This document shows positions 6,310 through 12,976 of a stretch of DNA of 13,864 nucleotides, in pieces. Each line of letters opens with the position of its first letter. Within the stretch, counting starts at the first letter, position 1. The position numbers were made by a program, and so were the translations under genes. The notes beneath the pieces are model-generated. The model had not been told where the DNA came from and did not search any database. It saw nothing but the letters and a program-made list of their open reading frames with translations. The stretch is taken from NCBI GenBank assembly GCA_016869335.1, contig VGEJ01000036.1:1-13864 (forward strand), written 5' to 3'. The DNA is from Alphaproteobacteria bacterium (GTDB lineage Bacteria > Pseudomonadota > Alphaproteobacteria > VGEJ01).

Positions 6310-7620
6310 ATGAGAGTCAGCGGGGCGCCGAGGCGCTGGCACGTCCGCCTCGGCGCCGCCTGCACATTCGGTGCTGCGCTCGCGACGGCAGGCTGTTCCG
6401 CGGTGCCGGACTGGGCGAATCCCGCCGCGGTCTATGACGACCTCGTTAGTTCCGATGACGAGACGTTGCAGGTCGCGGCCAGCGCCCCTGGGGCGGATCA
6501 GGACTTCCCCGAGCTGAGCACGGTCCCGGAGCGCCCCGCGGCGGAGAGTGGCGCCGAGCGAGCCGAGATCGCTGAGGGGCTGGTTGCCGACCGCGCCCGC
6601 GCTCGTTATACGGACGAAGAGGTGCGGGCAGAAGCCATGACTGAAGAGCGGTTGACCGAGCCTTCGGCAGTCGCCGAGTCGGCGCCGCGAGCTAGGGCTG
6701 TGGAGGAGGAGGAGGAGGAGGAGGAGGAGGAGGAGGAGGCGCCGCGCCCGGCGCCCGATGTCGAGGCGGTGGCCGTCGTCGAGCCCACGGCCGCGGACGA
6801 GGAGTCGCCCTTCATCGTCGAGCCGATATCGCCCGATGACATGGAGGCCGCGATCGACACGGGCCCGAGCGTGCTCGCAGATGAGTCGATGGTGGAGGAG
6901 ATCGCCGGCGACTCCATGGTCGAGACGCCACTACCTGAGGAGCCGCGCTTCGAGGCCGAGGGGCCGGCGGAACCGTCCGGCAAGAAGCGTCATCCCGTGG
7001 CGTCCGCCGAGCCCGAGGAGCCACCGGCGCGAACGGAGCGCGGCGGCGGCGACACGCTCGCGCAGATGTTTGCGGCACGATTGGCCGAGTCGGCTCCGAC
7101 TGTGACGACGGCGCCCGCCAACGCCGAGTTCGATGCGGCGCCGCCGCGCGGAACATCCGTTCGGGTGGACGGCGACAGCCCTCGGGGAGGCGACGCTGCC
7201 GCCTCGTCAGGGCCGACGTTGGAGGCGGCGACAGCGGCCGTGCAGAGCGGGCCCGCCGGCGGGGCGGGCCTTCCCGTGGTCGTCATCCGGTTCGGCGATG
7301 GCTCAGCGCGCGTCGGTTCCGGCGACCGCGCACGGCTCCGCGAGGTCGTTGATGTACAGAAGCGTCAGGGCGGCATCATCCGGGTCGTCGGCCACTCCTC
7401 GAGCCGTACTCGCGACCTGCCACTGGCGGAACACATGCTCGCCAACTTCCAGATGTCGTTGACGCGGGCCGAGGCGGTGGCGAAGGCCTTGGTCTTGCTG
7501 GGGGTGCCGCCCGCCGTCGTCCGGGTCGAGGCCCGCAGCGACTCCGAGCCAATCTATTTCGAGTCGATGCCGGCCGGCGAGGCGGAGAATCGCAGGGCAG
7601 AGGTTTTCGTCGAGTACTAG
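6310..7620 (+). CDS. Acidic OmpA-like domain lipoprotein with polyglutamate tract
   Basis: The protein has 436 residues. The N-terminus has a charged stretch (RRWHVR), a hydrophobic run (LGAACTFGAALATAG) and Cys29 in a TAGC lipobox, so it is probably an exported lipoprotein; Thr rather than Leu at -3 makes this less certain. Residues 40-318 are low-complexity, rich in Glu, Ala and Pro and likely disordered, with 12 consecutive Glu at 132-143. Residues 322-436 resemble an OmpA/Pal peptidoglycan-binding domain: VVVIRFGDGSARV, IRVVGHSS, NFQMSLTRAEAVAKALVLLGVP and AENRRAEVFV. Arg386 of the ligand motif is present, but the usual Asp after Gly-His-Thr is Ser, so peptidoglycan binding is uncertain. 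GGAG precedes the ATG by 10 bases. It abuts glpX with no gap. I infer an envelope role; no gene symbol fits. Confidence 0.8.
   Translation: MRVSGAPRRWHVRLGAACTFGAALATAGCSAVPDWANPAAVYDDLVSSDDETLQVAASAPGADQDFPELSTVPERPAAESGAERAEIAEGLVADRARARYTDEEVRAEAMTEERLTEPSAVAESAPRARAVEEEEEEEEEEEEAPRPAPDVEAVAVVEPTAADEESPFIVEPISPDDMEAAIDTGPSVLADESMVEEIAGDSMVETPLPEEPRFEAEGPAEPSGKKRHPVASAEPEEPPARTERGGGDTLAQMFAARLAESAPTVTTAPANAEFDAAPPRGTSVRVDGDSPRGGDAAASSGPTLEAATAAVQSGPAGGAGLPVVVIRFGDGSARVGSGDRARLREVVDVQKRQGGIIRVVGHSSSRTRDLPLAEHMLANFQMSLTRAEAVAKALVLLGVPPAVVRVEARSDSEPIYFESMPAGEAENRRAEVFVEY
6703..6738 (+). repeat. (GAG)12 trinucleotide repeat coding for polyglutamate
   Basis: Twelve perfect GAG codons in a row lie inside the OmpA-like gene. 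The absence of any GAA is what slippage expansion would give. Changes in repeat number would stay in frame and alter only the length of the acidic tract. Confidence 0.95.
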
Positions 7621-8586
7621 ATGATGTCAGAAACCGAACGAATGGGGCGTCACCTGGCCCTCGAGGCCGTCCGGGTCACCGAGGCGGCCGCGCTCGCGGC
7701 CTCGCGCCTGGTCGGGTGCGGGAACGAGAAGGCTGCCGACCAGGCGGCAGTGGACGCTATGCGCAAGGCGCTGGCGCTGGTGGAGATCGACGGGACGGTC
7801 GTGATCGGCGAAGGAGAGCGCGACGAGGCGCCGATGCTCTACATCGGCGAGCGCGTGGGGACGGGCCAAGGTCCGAAGGTCGACATCGCGCTGGATCCCT
7901 TGGAGGGAACGACCATCACCGCGCGCGGTGCGCCGAATGCGCTGGCCGTGGTAGCGTTTGCGGACGCGGGCCAGTTCCTCAACGCGCCCGACGTCTACAT
8001 GGACAAGATCGCCGTCGGCGGTGGGCTGGCGCCGGATGTCGTTGATCTCGACCGTAAGGCGCAGGACAACGTCCGCAGCCTGGCGCGCGCCAAGGGATGC
8101 GCGGTCGGTGACCTCGTCGCCTGCATTCTCGACCGGCCGCGGCACGCCGAGCTCATCGCCGCCGTCCGCGACGCCGGCGCCCGCATCTGCCTGATCCCGG
8201 ACGGTGACGTCGCGGGCGTCATTGCGACCGCGACGCCGGAGACCGGGATGGACATCTACATGGGTATTGGCGGGGCACCGGAGGGCGTGCTCGCGGCGGC
8301 GGCCCTCCGCTCGATCGGCGGGCAGATGCAGGGACGGCTCGTGTTTCGCAACGATGAAGAGCGCGCCCGCGCTGCACGCCTTGGGATCTCAGACTTGAAC
8401 CGAAAGTACAAGCTCGAGGATCTGGCCGGCGGCAACGTTATCTTCGCTGCGACAGGGGTTACCGACGGGACGATGCTCGCGGGGGTGAAGCGCGCCGCGG
8501 GCGCTGCGGTCACGGAGAGCATCGTGATGCGATCGAGTTCGGGCACCGTGCGCTGGATCCGCACGCGGCACCGGATCACGAGCTAG
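7621..8586 (+). CDS. glpX: Fructose-1,6-bisphosphatase class II (GlpX)
   Basis: This 321-residue metal-dependent phosphatase converts fructose 1,6-bisphosphate to fructose 6-phosphate in gluconeogenesis (and, in autotrophs, can also act on sedoheptulose bisphosphate). The lithium-sensitive phosphatase motifs are intact: GEGERDEAPML at 63-73 and DPLEGTT at 92-98, which hold the metal ligands. Conserved GlpX stretches follow: NALAVVAFAD, YMDKIAVGGG, LIPDGDVAGVI, MGIGGAPEGVLAAAALR and AATGVTDGTML. The length is normal. The ATG at 7621 directly follows the TAG of the preceding gene, and the next codon is also ATG. No strong ribosome site is visible, so translation probably depends on coupling. 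recJ starts 2 bases after its stop. In many alphaproteobacteria glpX-recJ is preceded by hom (homoserine dehydrogenase); here the OmpA-like gene takes that place. Confidence 0.96.
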   Translation: MMSETERMGRHLALEAVRVTEAAALAASRLVGCGNEKAADQAAVDAMRKALALVEIDGTVVIGEGERDEAPMLYIGERVGTGQGPKVDIALDPLEGTTITARGAPNALAVVAFADAGQFLNAPDVYMDKIAVGGGLAPDVVDLDRKAQDNVRSLARAKGCAVGDLVACILDRPRHAELIAAVRDAGARICLIPDGDVAGVIATATPETGMDIYMGIGGAPEGVLAAAALRSIGGQMQGRLVFRNDEERARAARLGISDLNRKYKLEDLAGGNVIFAATGVTDGTMLAGVKRAAGAAVTESIVMRSSSGTVRWIRTRHRITS

Positions 8587-8588
8587 CG

Positions 8589-10379
8589 GTGCCGCTCGGC
8601 GCCCCCGCCGGCGTCGAGGCCGATCTCCTCCTGGGCGTGCGCCGATCGGTGACCGGCCGGCGCTGGGTAGCGCCGGCGTACGACGAGCGCCTCGCCTTGG
8701 CTCTCGCCCAGCGCCTCGGACTGCCCGAGTTCGTGGCGCGCTTCCTTGCTGCGCGCGGGGTCGCGCTCGAGGATGCCGCAGCCTTCCTGGACCCGACGCT
8801 CCGCCATTCGCTGCCCGATCCCTCGAGCTTGCAGGACATGGACCGCGCCGCCGCGCGGCTCGCCGAGGCCATCACGACCGGCGAGGCTGTTTTGGTGTTC
8901 GGCGACTACGATGTCGATGGCGCGACCGCAGCGGCGCTCCTCGTCAGGTTCTTCGCCGCATCCGGTGGCCGGATCGAGTTCTACGTTCCCGACCGGTTGC
9001 GCGAGGGCTACGGCCCGAACCGCGAGGCGTTGCTGCGCTACGCCGCGTCCGGAGTGCGCCTGGTCGTGACGGTTGACTGCGGCACGCACGCGTTCGCGGC
9101 GATCGAGGCGGCGGCGCAGGCCGGCCAGCAGGTGATCGTGGCCGATCACCATGCGGCCGAAGCGCGGCTGCCGGCGGCCTACGCGGTGGTGAATCCGAAT
9201 CGTCACGACGGCGATGGCCGCTACGGCGAACTCGCAGCCGTTGGCGTGGCGTTTCTGCTCGTCGTGGCGATCAATCGCGCGCTCCGCCGGGCCGGATGGT
9301 ATGCGGCGCGCCGCGAGCCCGACCTGCGCCAATGGCTCGATCTCGTCGCGCTGGGCACGGTGTGCGATGTCGTGCCGCTGGTCGGAGTGAACCGGGCGCT
9401 GACGCGCCAAGGCCTCGCCGTGCTCGGCCAGGGGCACAACGTCGGCCTCCGTGTCCTCTCCGAGGTCGCGGCCGTGCGGGGTGTGCCCGACGTGTTCACC
9501 CTCGGCTTCCTGCTCGGGCCGCGCATCAATGCCGGCGGCAGGGTGGGGCAGGCGGATCTCGGAGTGCGACTCCTGACCACGGACGACCCAGCACTTGCGC
9601 GCGTCATCGCGGAGCGGCTCGACCGCTTCAACGCCGAGCGGCGCGCGATCGAGGGCATGGTGCTCGACGCGGCGACGCCGCTCGCGGAGCGATCGGTCGC
9701 GCGCGGTGAGTCGCTCGTGGTCGTCTCCGGGCAGGGATGGCATCCCGGCGTCATCGGCATCGTCGCCGGTCGTCTCCGCGAGCGCTTCGATCGACCGGCC
9801 GTCGTGATCGCGCTCGACGGCGAGACCGGGCGCGGCTCGGGTCGCTCGGTTCCCGGCGTCAACCTCGGCGAGGCCGTCAGCGCCGCACGCCAGGCGGGGC
9901 TTGTGCTCGACGGTGGCGGCCACCGCATGGCGGCCGGATTGACGGTGGCGGCTGAGCGCGTTCCGGCACTCGCGGCGTTCCTTGCCCAACGGGTCGCGCT
10001 GGCCGATGCCGCGGGGACGGAGGCGACCCTTGCGGTCGATGGGGTCCTGGCCGCCATGGCGGCGGTCCAACCAGACGTGTGCGGGTGGGTCGCGCGCGCT
10101 GGCCCGTTCGGCGCGGGCAACGAAGAGCCGGTGTTCGCGCTGTCCGCGCTGCGCGTCGTGCATGCCGAGGTCGTGGGCGGCGACCACGTTCGCTGCATCC
10201 TCGCCGGCCGAGATGGTGCACGCCTGCCCGCGATCGCGTTTCGCGCCGCCACCGATTCCATTGGGAGGGAGTTGCTCGCCGCTCGCGGCAGCGAACGCCA
10301 CGTCGCGGGCTACCTGCGACGTGGCCGGCGCGATGGCGCTGCCGAGCTCCACATCCGCGACATCGCCGTGCCCGGTTGA
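8589..10379 (+). CDS. recJ: Single-stranded-DNA-specific exonuclease RecJ
   Basis: The 596-residue DHH-family nuclease degrades single-stranded DNA 5' to 3' in recombination (RecF pathway) and mismatch and base-excision repair. The metal-binding motifs are present: VFGDYDVDG at 103-111, VTVDCGTH at 160-167 and the DHH triad at 186-188, followed by LGTVCDVVPL. GPRINAGGR and the DHHA1-domain motifs GWHPGVIGIVAGRL, GSGRSVPGVNL and GGHRMAAGLTV come next. The C-terminal OB-fold region includes GPFGAGNEEPVF, conserved in RecJ. The length agrees with E. coli RecJ (577 residues). GTG 8589 is 2 bases after the glpX stop and lacks a clear ribosome site. A start slightly downstream is unlikely, as no better-placed start codon exists before the conserved VTGRRWVAP. 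A very long antisense frame on the other strand is a codon-composition shadow. Confidence 0.96.
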   Translation: MPLGAPAGVEADLLLGVRRSVTGRRWVAPAYDERLALALAQRLGLPEFVARFLAARGVALEDAAAFLDPTLRHSLPDPSSLQDMDRAAARLAEAITTGEAVLVFGDYDVDGATAAALLVRFFAASGGRIEFYVPDRLREGYGPNREALLRYAASGVRLVVTVDCGTHAFAAIEAAAQAGQQVIVADHHAAEARLPAAYAVVNPNRHDGDGRYGELAAVGVAFLLVVAINRALRRAGWYAARREPDLRQWLDLVALGTVCDVVPLVGVNRALTRQGLAVLGQGHNVGLRVLSEVAAVRGVPDVFTLGFLLGPRINAGGRVGQADLGVRLLTTDDPALARVIAERLDRFNAERRAIEGMVLDAATPLAERSVARGESLVVVSGQGWHPGVIGIVAGRLRERFDRPAVVIALDGETGRGSGRSVPGVNLGEAVSAARQAGLVLDGGGHRMAAGLTVAAERVPALAAFLAQRVALADAAGTEATLAVDGVLAAMAAVQPDVCGWVARAGPFGAGNEEPVFALSALRVVHAEVVGGDHVRCILAGRDGARLPAIAFRAATDSIGRELLAARGSERHVAGYLRRGRRDGAAELHIRDIAVPG

Positions 10380-10386
10380 TGCGCGC

Positions 10387-10415
10387 TTGCTAACGTCCAG
10401 CCGACCACCTAGAAA
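10387..10415 (+). promoter_or_regulatory. Candidate promoter of tRNA-Glu
   Basis: TTGCTA (10387-10392) and TAGAAA (10410-10415), 17 bases apart, each match the consensus at four of six positions. Transcription would start near 10422, about 5 bases before the mature tRNA end. This is a moderate match only; read-through from recJ is the alternative. Confidence 0.4.
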
Positions 10416-10426
10416 CAGAGACGGCC

Positions 10427-10502
10427 GACCCCATCGTCTAGCGGCCCAGGACGCCAGCCTTTCACGTTGGAAACACGGGTTCGACTCCCGTTGGGGTCAC
10501 CA
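10427..10502 (+). tRNA. tRNA-Glu (anticodon UUC)
   Basis: The sequence folds as a complete cloverleaf. Acceptor arms GACCCCA (10427-10433) and TGGGGTC (10492-10498) pair fully, with discriminator A10499 and an encoded CCA (10500-10502). The D-arm follows the glutamate pattern GTCTAGCGGCCCAGGAC. The anticodon stem CCAGC/GTTGG has one G-U pair and encloses the loop CTTTCAC, giving anticodon TTC, which reads GAA and GAG. The T-arm is ACGGG TTCGACT CCCGT. It stands between recJ and a converging aminotransferase gene. tRNA genes can be integration sites, but no integrase or repeated tRNA end is seen here. Confidence 0.97.
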
Positions 10503-10525
10503 TCCTCGTAGCCGATGGCGCGCCG

Positions 10526-11851
10526 TCAGATTCCAGCAAAGCCCTCGATCGCCGAGTCCGGCACCCGCCCCGCCTCGACATCGGTCAGCGCCCGGTCGAT
10601 GATCTGCAAGCCCTCCTCGGCCTCCGCGGCGCTCAGCGTCAGCGGCGGGGTCAGCTCGATCACGTTCGAGGTGTGTCCGACGTAGTAGAACAGCGCCCCC
10701 AGCTGGAAGGCGCGCATCGCTACCTTGGCGCACTCCTTTGTTGCGGGCTCGCGGGTCTGGCGGTCGCGCACGAGATCGATGCCGATGACAAGGCCGCGGC
10801 CGCGGACATCGCCGACGAGGGGGTGCTTGTTGGCCAGTTGGCGCAGGCCCTCCTGCAGCTGCCGGCCCCGCGCCGCCGCGTTCTCGACGAGCTTCTCGCT
10901 CTGAATCGTGCGCAGCACTGCCCGCCCGACCGAGGCGCAGACCGGGTTGCCGCAGGTCGTCATGACGGTGAGGCCGCGCGGATCGTTCATGATCTCCGCC
11001 GGCCCGACGAGGGCGGAGAGCGGCAACCCACCGCCCAGGCCCTTGCCGAAGCTGATGAGGTCGGGGCTCACGCCGTCGGCCTCGAAGGCGTGCATCATGC
11101 CCGTGCGGCCGAGCCCGACCTTCACCTCATCGCAGATCAGCAGGATGCCGCGCCGCTTGCACAAGTCGGCGAGGCCCTTCAGGAAGCCGGGCGGCGGAAC
11201 GACCAGGCCGCCATCGCTCATGATCGCCTCGATCAGCACGCCGGCGATCTGGGCGGGCGGTGCGATCGTGTGCAGGAGATAGTCCAAGTAGTCGAGCACG
11301 CGCTGCCCGACGTCGCCCGGAAACACGGGCCGATACGGGTCGGGGTAGGGGACGAACACTTGCCCCGCACGTGGCGAGGTTCGCGTCTGGTGCTGCAGCG
11401 GCGAGTAGCCCGAGACCTCGAGCCCGCCGCTCGTCCCACCGTGAGTCCCGCCGATGAAGCAGACGAAACGGCTGCGGCCGGTCGCCGCCGAGACGACGCG
11501 GATGAGAGCGTCGTTGGCGTCCGATCCGGCGTGGCCGAGCCATACGCGGCGGTCGCCGTTGCCCGGCACGATGGCCAGAAGTTCCTCGGCCAAGGCGACC
11601 GCCGGCTCGTTGGTGATGGTGCACTGGGTAGCGCCCGGCATGTTGCTCAGCGCCTGCGTTGCCGCCTCGACGACGGCCGGATGGCCGTAACCCAGGGCGG
11701 CGGCCCCCCAGGTGGATGACAGGTCGAGGATCCGGCGTCCATCCTCGTTGATGATGTAGGAGCCCTTGCCGCCGACCGCGGACATCGGGAAGAAGCGTAC
11801 CTTCTGCATCTCGGCGGCAACCGCACGCTCACGGGCCTGTAGTGACGCCAT
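10526..11851 (-). CDS. Class III aminotransferase (aspartate aminotransferase family, PLP-dependent)
   Basis: This 441-residue fold-type I PLP enzyme belongs to the ornithine/GABA/omega-amino acid aminotransferase group. Conserved features run in order: GRRILDLSSTWGAAALGYGHP near 38-57 (Gly38, Asp43 and Gly54 visible), WLGHAGSDANDALIR at 104-118, the glycine-rich FIGGTHGGT at 132-140, CDEVKVGLGRTG at 240-251 with the PLP-binding Asp241, and the Schiff-base Lys270 in LISFGKGLGGGLPLSA. The substrate cannot be read from sequence; a transaminase of an amine or omega-amino acid is likely, and related folds also include decarboxylases and epimerases. ATG 11851 is chosen over an upstream start because AGGGAGG stands 5 bases before it. 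The gene ends 23 bases from the tRNA gene and appears monocistronic. Confidence 0.9.
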   Translation of the reverse strand: MASLQARERAVAAEMQKVRFFPMSAVGGKGSYIINEDGRRILDLSSTWGAAALGYGHPAVVEAATQALSNMPGATQCTITNEPAVALAEELLAIVPGNGDRRVWLGHAGSDANDALIRVVSAATGRSRFVCFIGGTHGGTSGGLEVSGYSPLQHQTRTSPRAGQVFVPYPDPYRPVFPGDVGQRVLDYLDYLLHTIAPPAQIAGVLIEAIMSDGGLVVPPPGFLKGLADLCKRRGILLICDEVKVGLGRTGMMHAFEADGVSPDLISFGKGLGGGLPLSALVGPAEIMNDPRGLTVMTTCGNPVCASVGRAVLRTIQSEKLVENAAARGRQLQEGLRQLANKHPLVGDVRGRGLVIGIDLVRDRQTREPATKECAKVAMRAFQLGALFYYVGHTSNVIELTPPLTLSAAEAEEGLQIIDRALTDVEAGRVPDSAIEGFAGI

Positions 11852-11856
11852 GGACG

Positions 11857-11863
11857 CCTCCCT
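11857..11863 (-). promoter_or_regulatory. Ribosome binding site of the class III aminotransferase gene
   Basis: AGGGAGG on the minus strand, 5 bases before ATG 11851. It rules out the start at 11917, which would add 22 residues and overlap the predicted -35 element. Confidence 0.7.
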
Positions 11864-11888
11864 GTCCCTGAGATGATCGTTGGCGCTG

Positions 11889-11917
11889 ATTGTGCCCGAG
11901 GGGGTAGAGGCGGGCAA
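11889..11917 (-). promoter_or_regulatory. Candidate promoter of the class III aminotransferase gene
   Basis: On the minus strand, TTGCCC (11912-11917) and CACAAT (11889-11894) are 17 bases apart, and each matches the consensus at four of six positions. The start would fall near 11882, giving a leader of about 30 bases. Confidence 0.4.
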
Positions 11918-11929
11918 GAAGACCCGGAT

Positions 11930-11942
11930 TCACGACTCGTGA
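11930..11942. repeat. 13-bp palindrome in the divergent aminotransferase/HEXXH-protein region
   Basis: TCACGA and TCGTGA are perfect inverted repeats around one C (11936). The site lies just upstream of the candidate aminotransferase -35 and about 40 bases before the TTG start of the divergent gene, a position suited to a regulator binding site. No regulator gene is adjacent in the window. Confidence 0.35.
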
Positions 11943-11973
11943 GCTATGGTGCGCTCTACTCCCGGCAACTAGT

Positions 11974-11977
11974 GAGG
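11974..11977 (+). promoter_or_regulatory. Ribosome binding site for the TTG start of the HEXXH protein
   Basis: GAGG lies 5 bases before TTG 11983. No ATG in this frame precedes the conserved domain, so the TTG with this site is the best start. Confidence 0.6.
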
Positions 11978-11982
11978 CGGCG

Positions 11983-12516
11983 TTGACCACGATCAGTCTC
12001 TCGAGCGCTCTCGTCGCCCAGCAGTCGGCGGGTAGGTCGCCGCCCGCGCCCGCCGGTGTTGTGGCGGCTAGGTCTCCGGGTGTCGACCCAGACCTCACCG
12101 AAGCCGAGCGCCGCACGGTCGCCGAGCTCCGCCGCCGTGATCAGGAGGTGCGCCGCCACGAGCAGGCGCACGCCCGCGCGGGCGGGCAGTATGCGGGGGC
12201 GCCGACCTGCAGCTACACGCGCGGCCCTGATGGGCGCCTGTATGCCACGGGCGGCTCGACCCCAATCGATGTCAGCCCGGTGTCCGGCGATCCCGATGCC
12301 ACGATATGCAAGATGGAGGCGATCAAGCGCGCGGCGTTCGCGCCGGCCGATCCCTCGGATCAGGACCGTGCCGTTGCGGCGCGCGCCGACCAGGAGATCG
12401 CGCGCGCCCGCCAGGAAACGAAGGATCTCGGTCCGGAAGGCGCCAACGCCGCGGCGGGTCCGCCGGGTGCGGCCCGTCCGCGGCTGCCCGGCTCGCTCCT
12501 CAACATCCTCGCCTGA
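11983..12516 (+). CDS. SprA-related family protein, putative HEXXH metalloprotease
   Basis: A 177-residue protein. After a variable Ala/Pro-rich N-terminus, residues 38-125 match what I recall of the SprA-related family (PF12118, annotated as putative metalloprotease): LTEAERRTVAELRRRDQEVRRHEQAHARAGGQY, marked by Leu38, Glu40, Asp53, the His59-Glu-Gln-Ala-His63 motif and Gly67-Gly68. Then come YTRGPDGRLYATGG, ID(V)SPVSGDPDAT and MEAIKRAAFAPADPS. HEQAH fits a zinc-binding HEXXH site, but the third ligand is not obvious and protease activity is inferred. No signal peptide or membrane segment is seen, so it is probably cytoplasmic. The C-terminal 40 residues are Ala/Gly/Pro-rich. Translation probably begins at TTG 11983. 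It is divergent from the aminotransferase, and its stop lies 24 bases from the converging scaffold gene. Confidence 0.82.
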   Translation: MTTISLSSALVAQQSAGRSPPAPAGVVAARSPGVDPDLTEAERRTVAELRRRDQEVRRHEQAHARAGGQYAGAPTCSYTRGPDGRLYATGGSTPIDVSPVSGDPDATICKMEAIKRAAFAPADPSDQDRAVAARADQEIARARQETKDLGPEGANAAAGPPGAARPRLPGSLLNILA

Positions 12517-12540
12517 TCCGGCGCGACACGCCGCCGTCGC

Positions 12541-12972
12541 TCAGAAACTCGCTTCCGCCGGCTCTGCCGCCGCGCGCAGGAGCGCGTCGAACGGCAACAA
12601 GACACAGGTATGGCGGCTCTTGTGCGCCGCCACCGGAGCGAACGCCGCGAGCTCAGACCACTCGCCGTCGGGCGCCGAGCCGGTCCCCGTCAGCATGTCG
12701 GCCACGGCGCTCCGCACCGCCTCGATCTCTACCGCCGTGTGGCCGGCAGCGTGGGCGCCGATGATCGATGCCGCCGCCTGGCACAGGAGGCACGCCTGCA
12801 CCACGTGCCCGACTTGGGCAACTCTCCCGTCCGACCGTTTGAGGTCCACCGTCACGCGGTCGCCGCACAGCGGGTTGTCCACCGTCGCGCTCGCATCCGC
12901 GTCCGCCAGCCGCCCGTGCCCCACCGCGAGGGCCGCGAGCCTCAGCAGCTCCTTCTGATAAAGCTCGTCCAA
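12541..12972 (-). CDS. NifU/IscU-type iron-sulfur cluster assembly scaffold protein
   Basis: A 143-residue protein of the NifU N-terminal family, on which [2Fe-2S] clusters are built and passed to apoproteins. All three scaffold cysteines are present: Cys36 in DNPLCGDRVTV with Asp38, Cys61 or Cys64 in QACLLCQAAASII, and Cys123 in RHTCVLLPFDAL. The extra cysteine in ACLLC is common in the alphaproteobacterial form as I recall. It begins LDELYQKE and probably starts at TTG 12972; GGGGAG stands 10 bases upstream and no ATG or GTG is available nearby. The start is 4 bases after the stop of the nucleotidyltransferase gene, so the two are surely co-transcribed. The general house scaffolds IscU and SufU are alternatives, but its pairing with a Moco gene suggests service to a molybdoenzyme. 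Confidence 0.86.
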   Translation of the reverse strand: MDELYQKELLRLAALAVGHGRLADADASATVDNPLCGDRVTVDLKRSDGRVAQVGHVVQACLLCQAAASIIGAHAAGHTAVEIEAVRSAVADMLTGTGSAPDGEWSELAAFAPVAAHKSRHTCVLLPFDALLRAAAEPAEASF

Positions 12973-12976
12973 CGTG

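Noticed and set aside
4977..6365. 462-codon open frame on the minus strand opposite argC
   Set aside because: It overlaps the end of rpsI, all of argC and the start of the OmpA-like gene, and its translation is Arg/Gly-rich without motifs; a shadow frame.
6606..6983. Minus-strand frame with a run of serines opposite the OmpA-like gene
   Set aside because: The serine run is only the reverse reading of the (GAG)12 tract; there is no start context or conserved domain.
8583..10352. 589-codon open frame on the minus strand opposite recJ
   Set aside because: recJ is complete with all motifs on the plus strand. The antisense frame is rich in Arg, His and Asp with no recognisable domain, as expected from GC-rich codon bias.
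10427..10502. tRNA-Glu as an integration site for a mobile element
   Set aside because: No integrase, no duplicated tRNA 3' end and no change in gene type on either side were seen.
12519..12533. Hairpin CGGCG-CGACA-CGCCG between the converging HEXXH and scaffold genes
   Set aside because: Well placed for a bidirectional terminator but the stem is only 5 bp and there is no T-tract, so it was not annotated.
12056..12958. 300-codon open frame on the plus strand across the HEXXH gene and opposite the scaffold gene
   Set aside because: It spans two well-supported genes in another frame and on the other strand, and is a low-complexity Arg/Ser/Ala composition.
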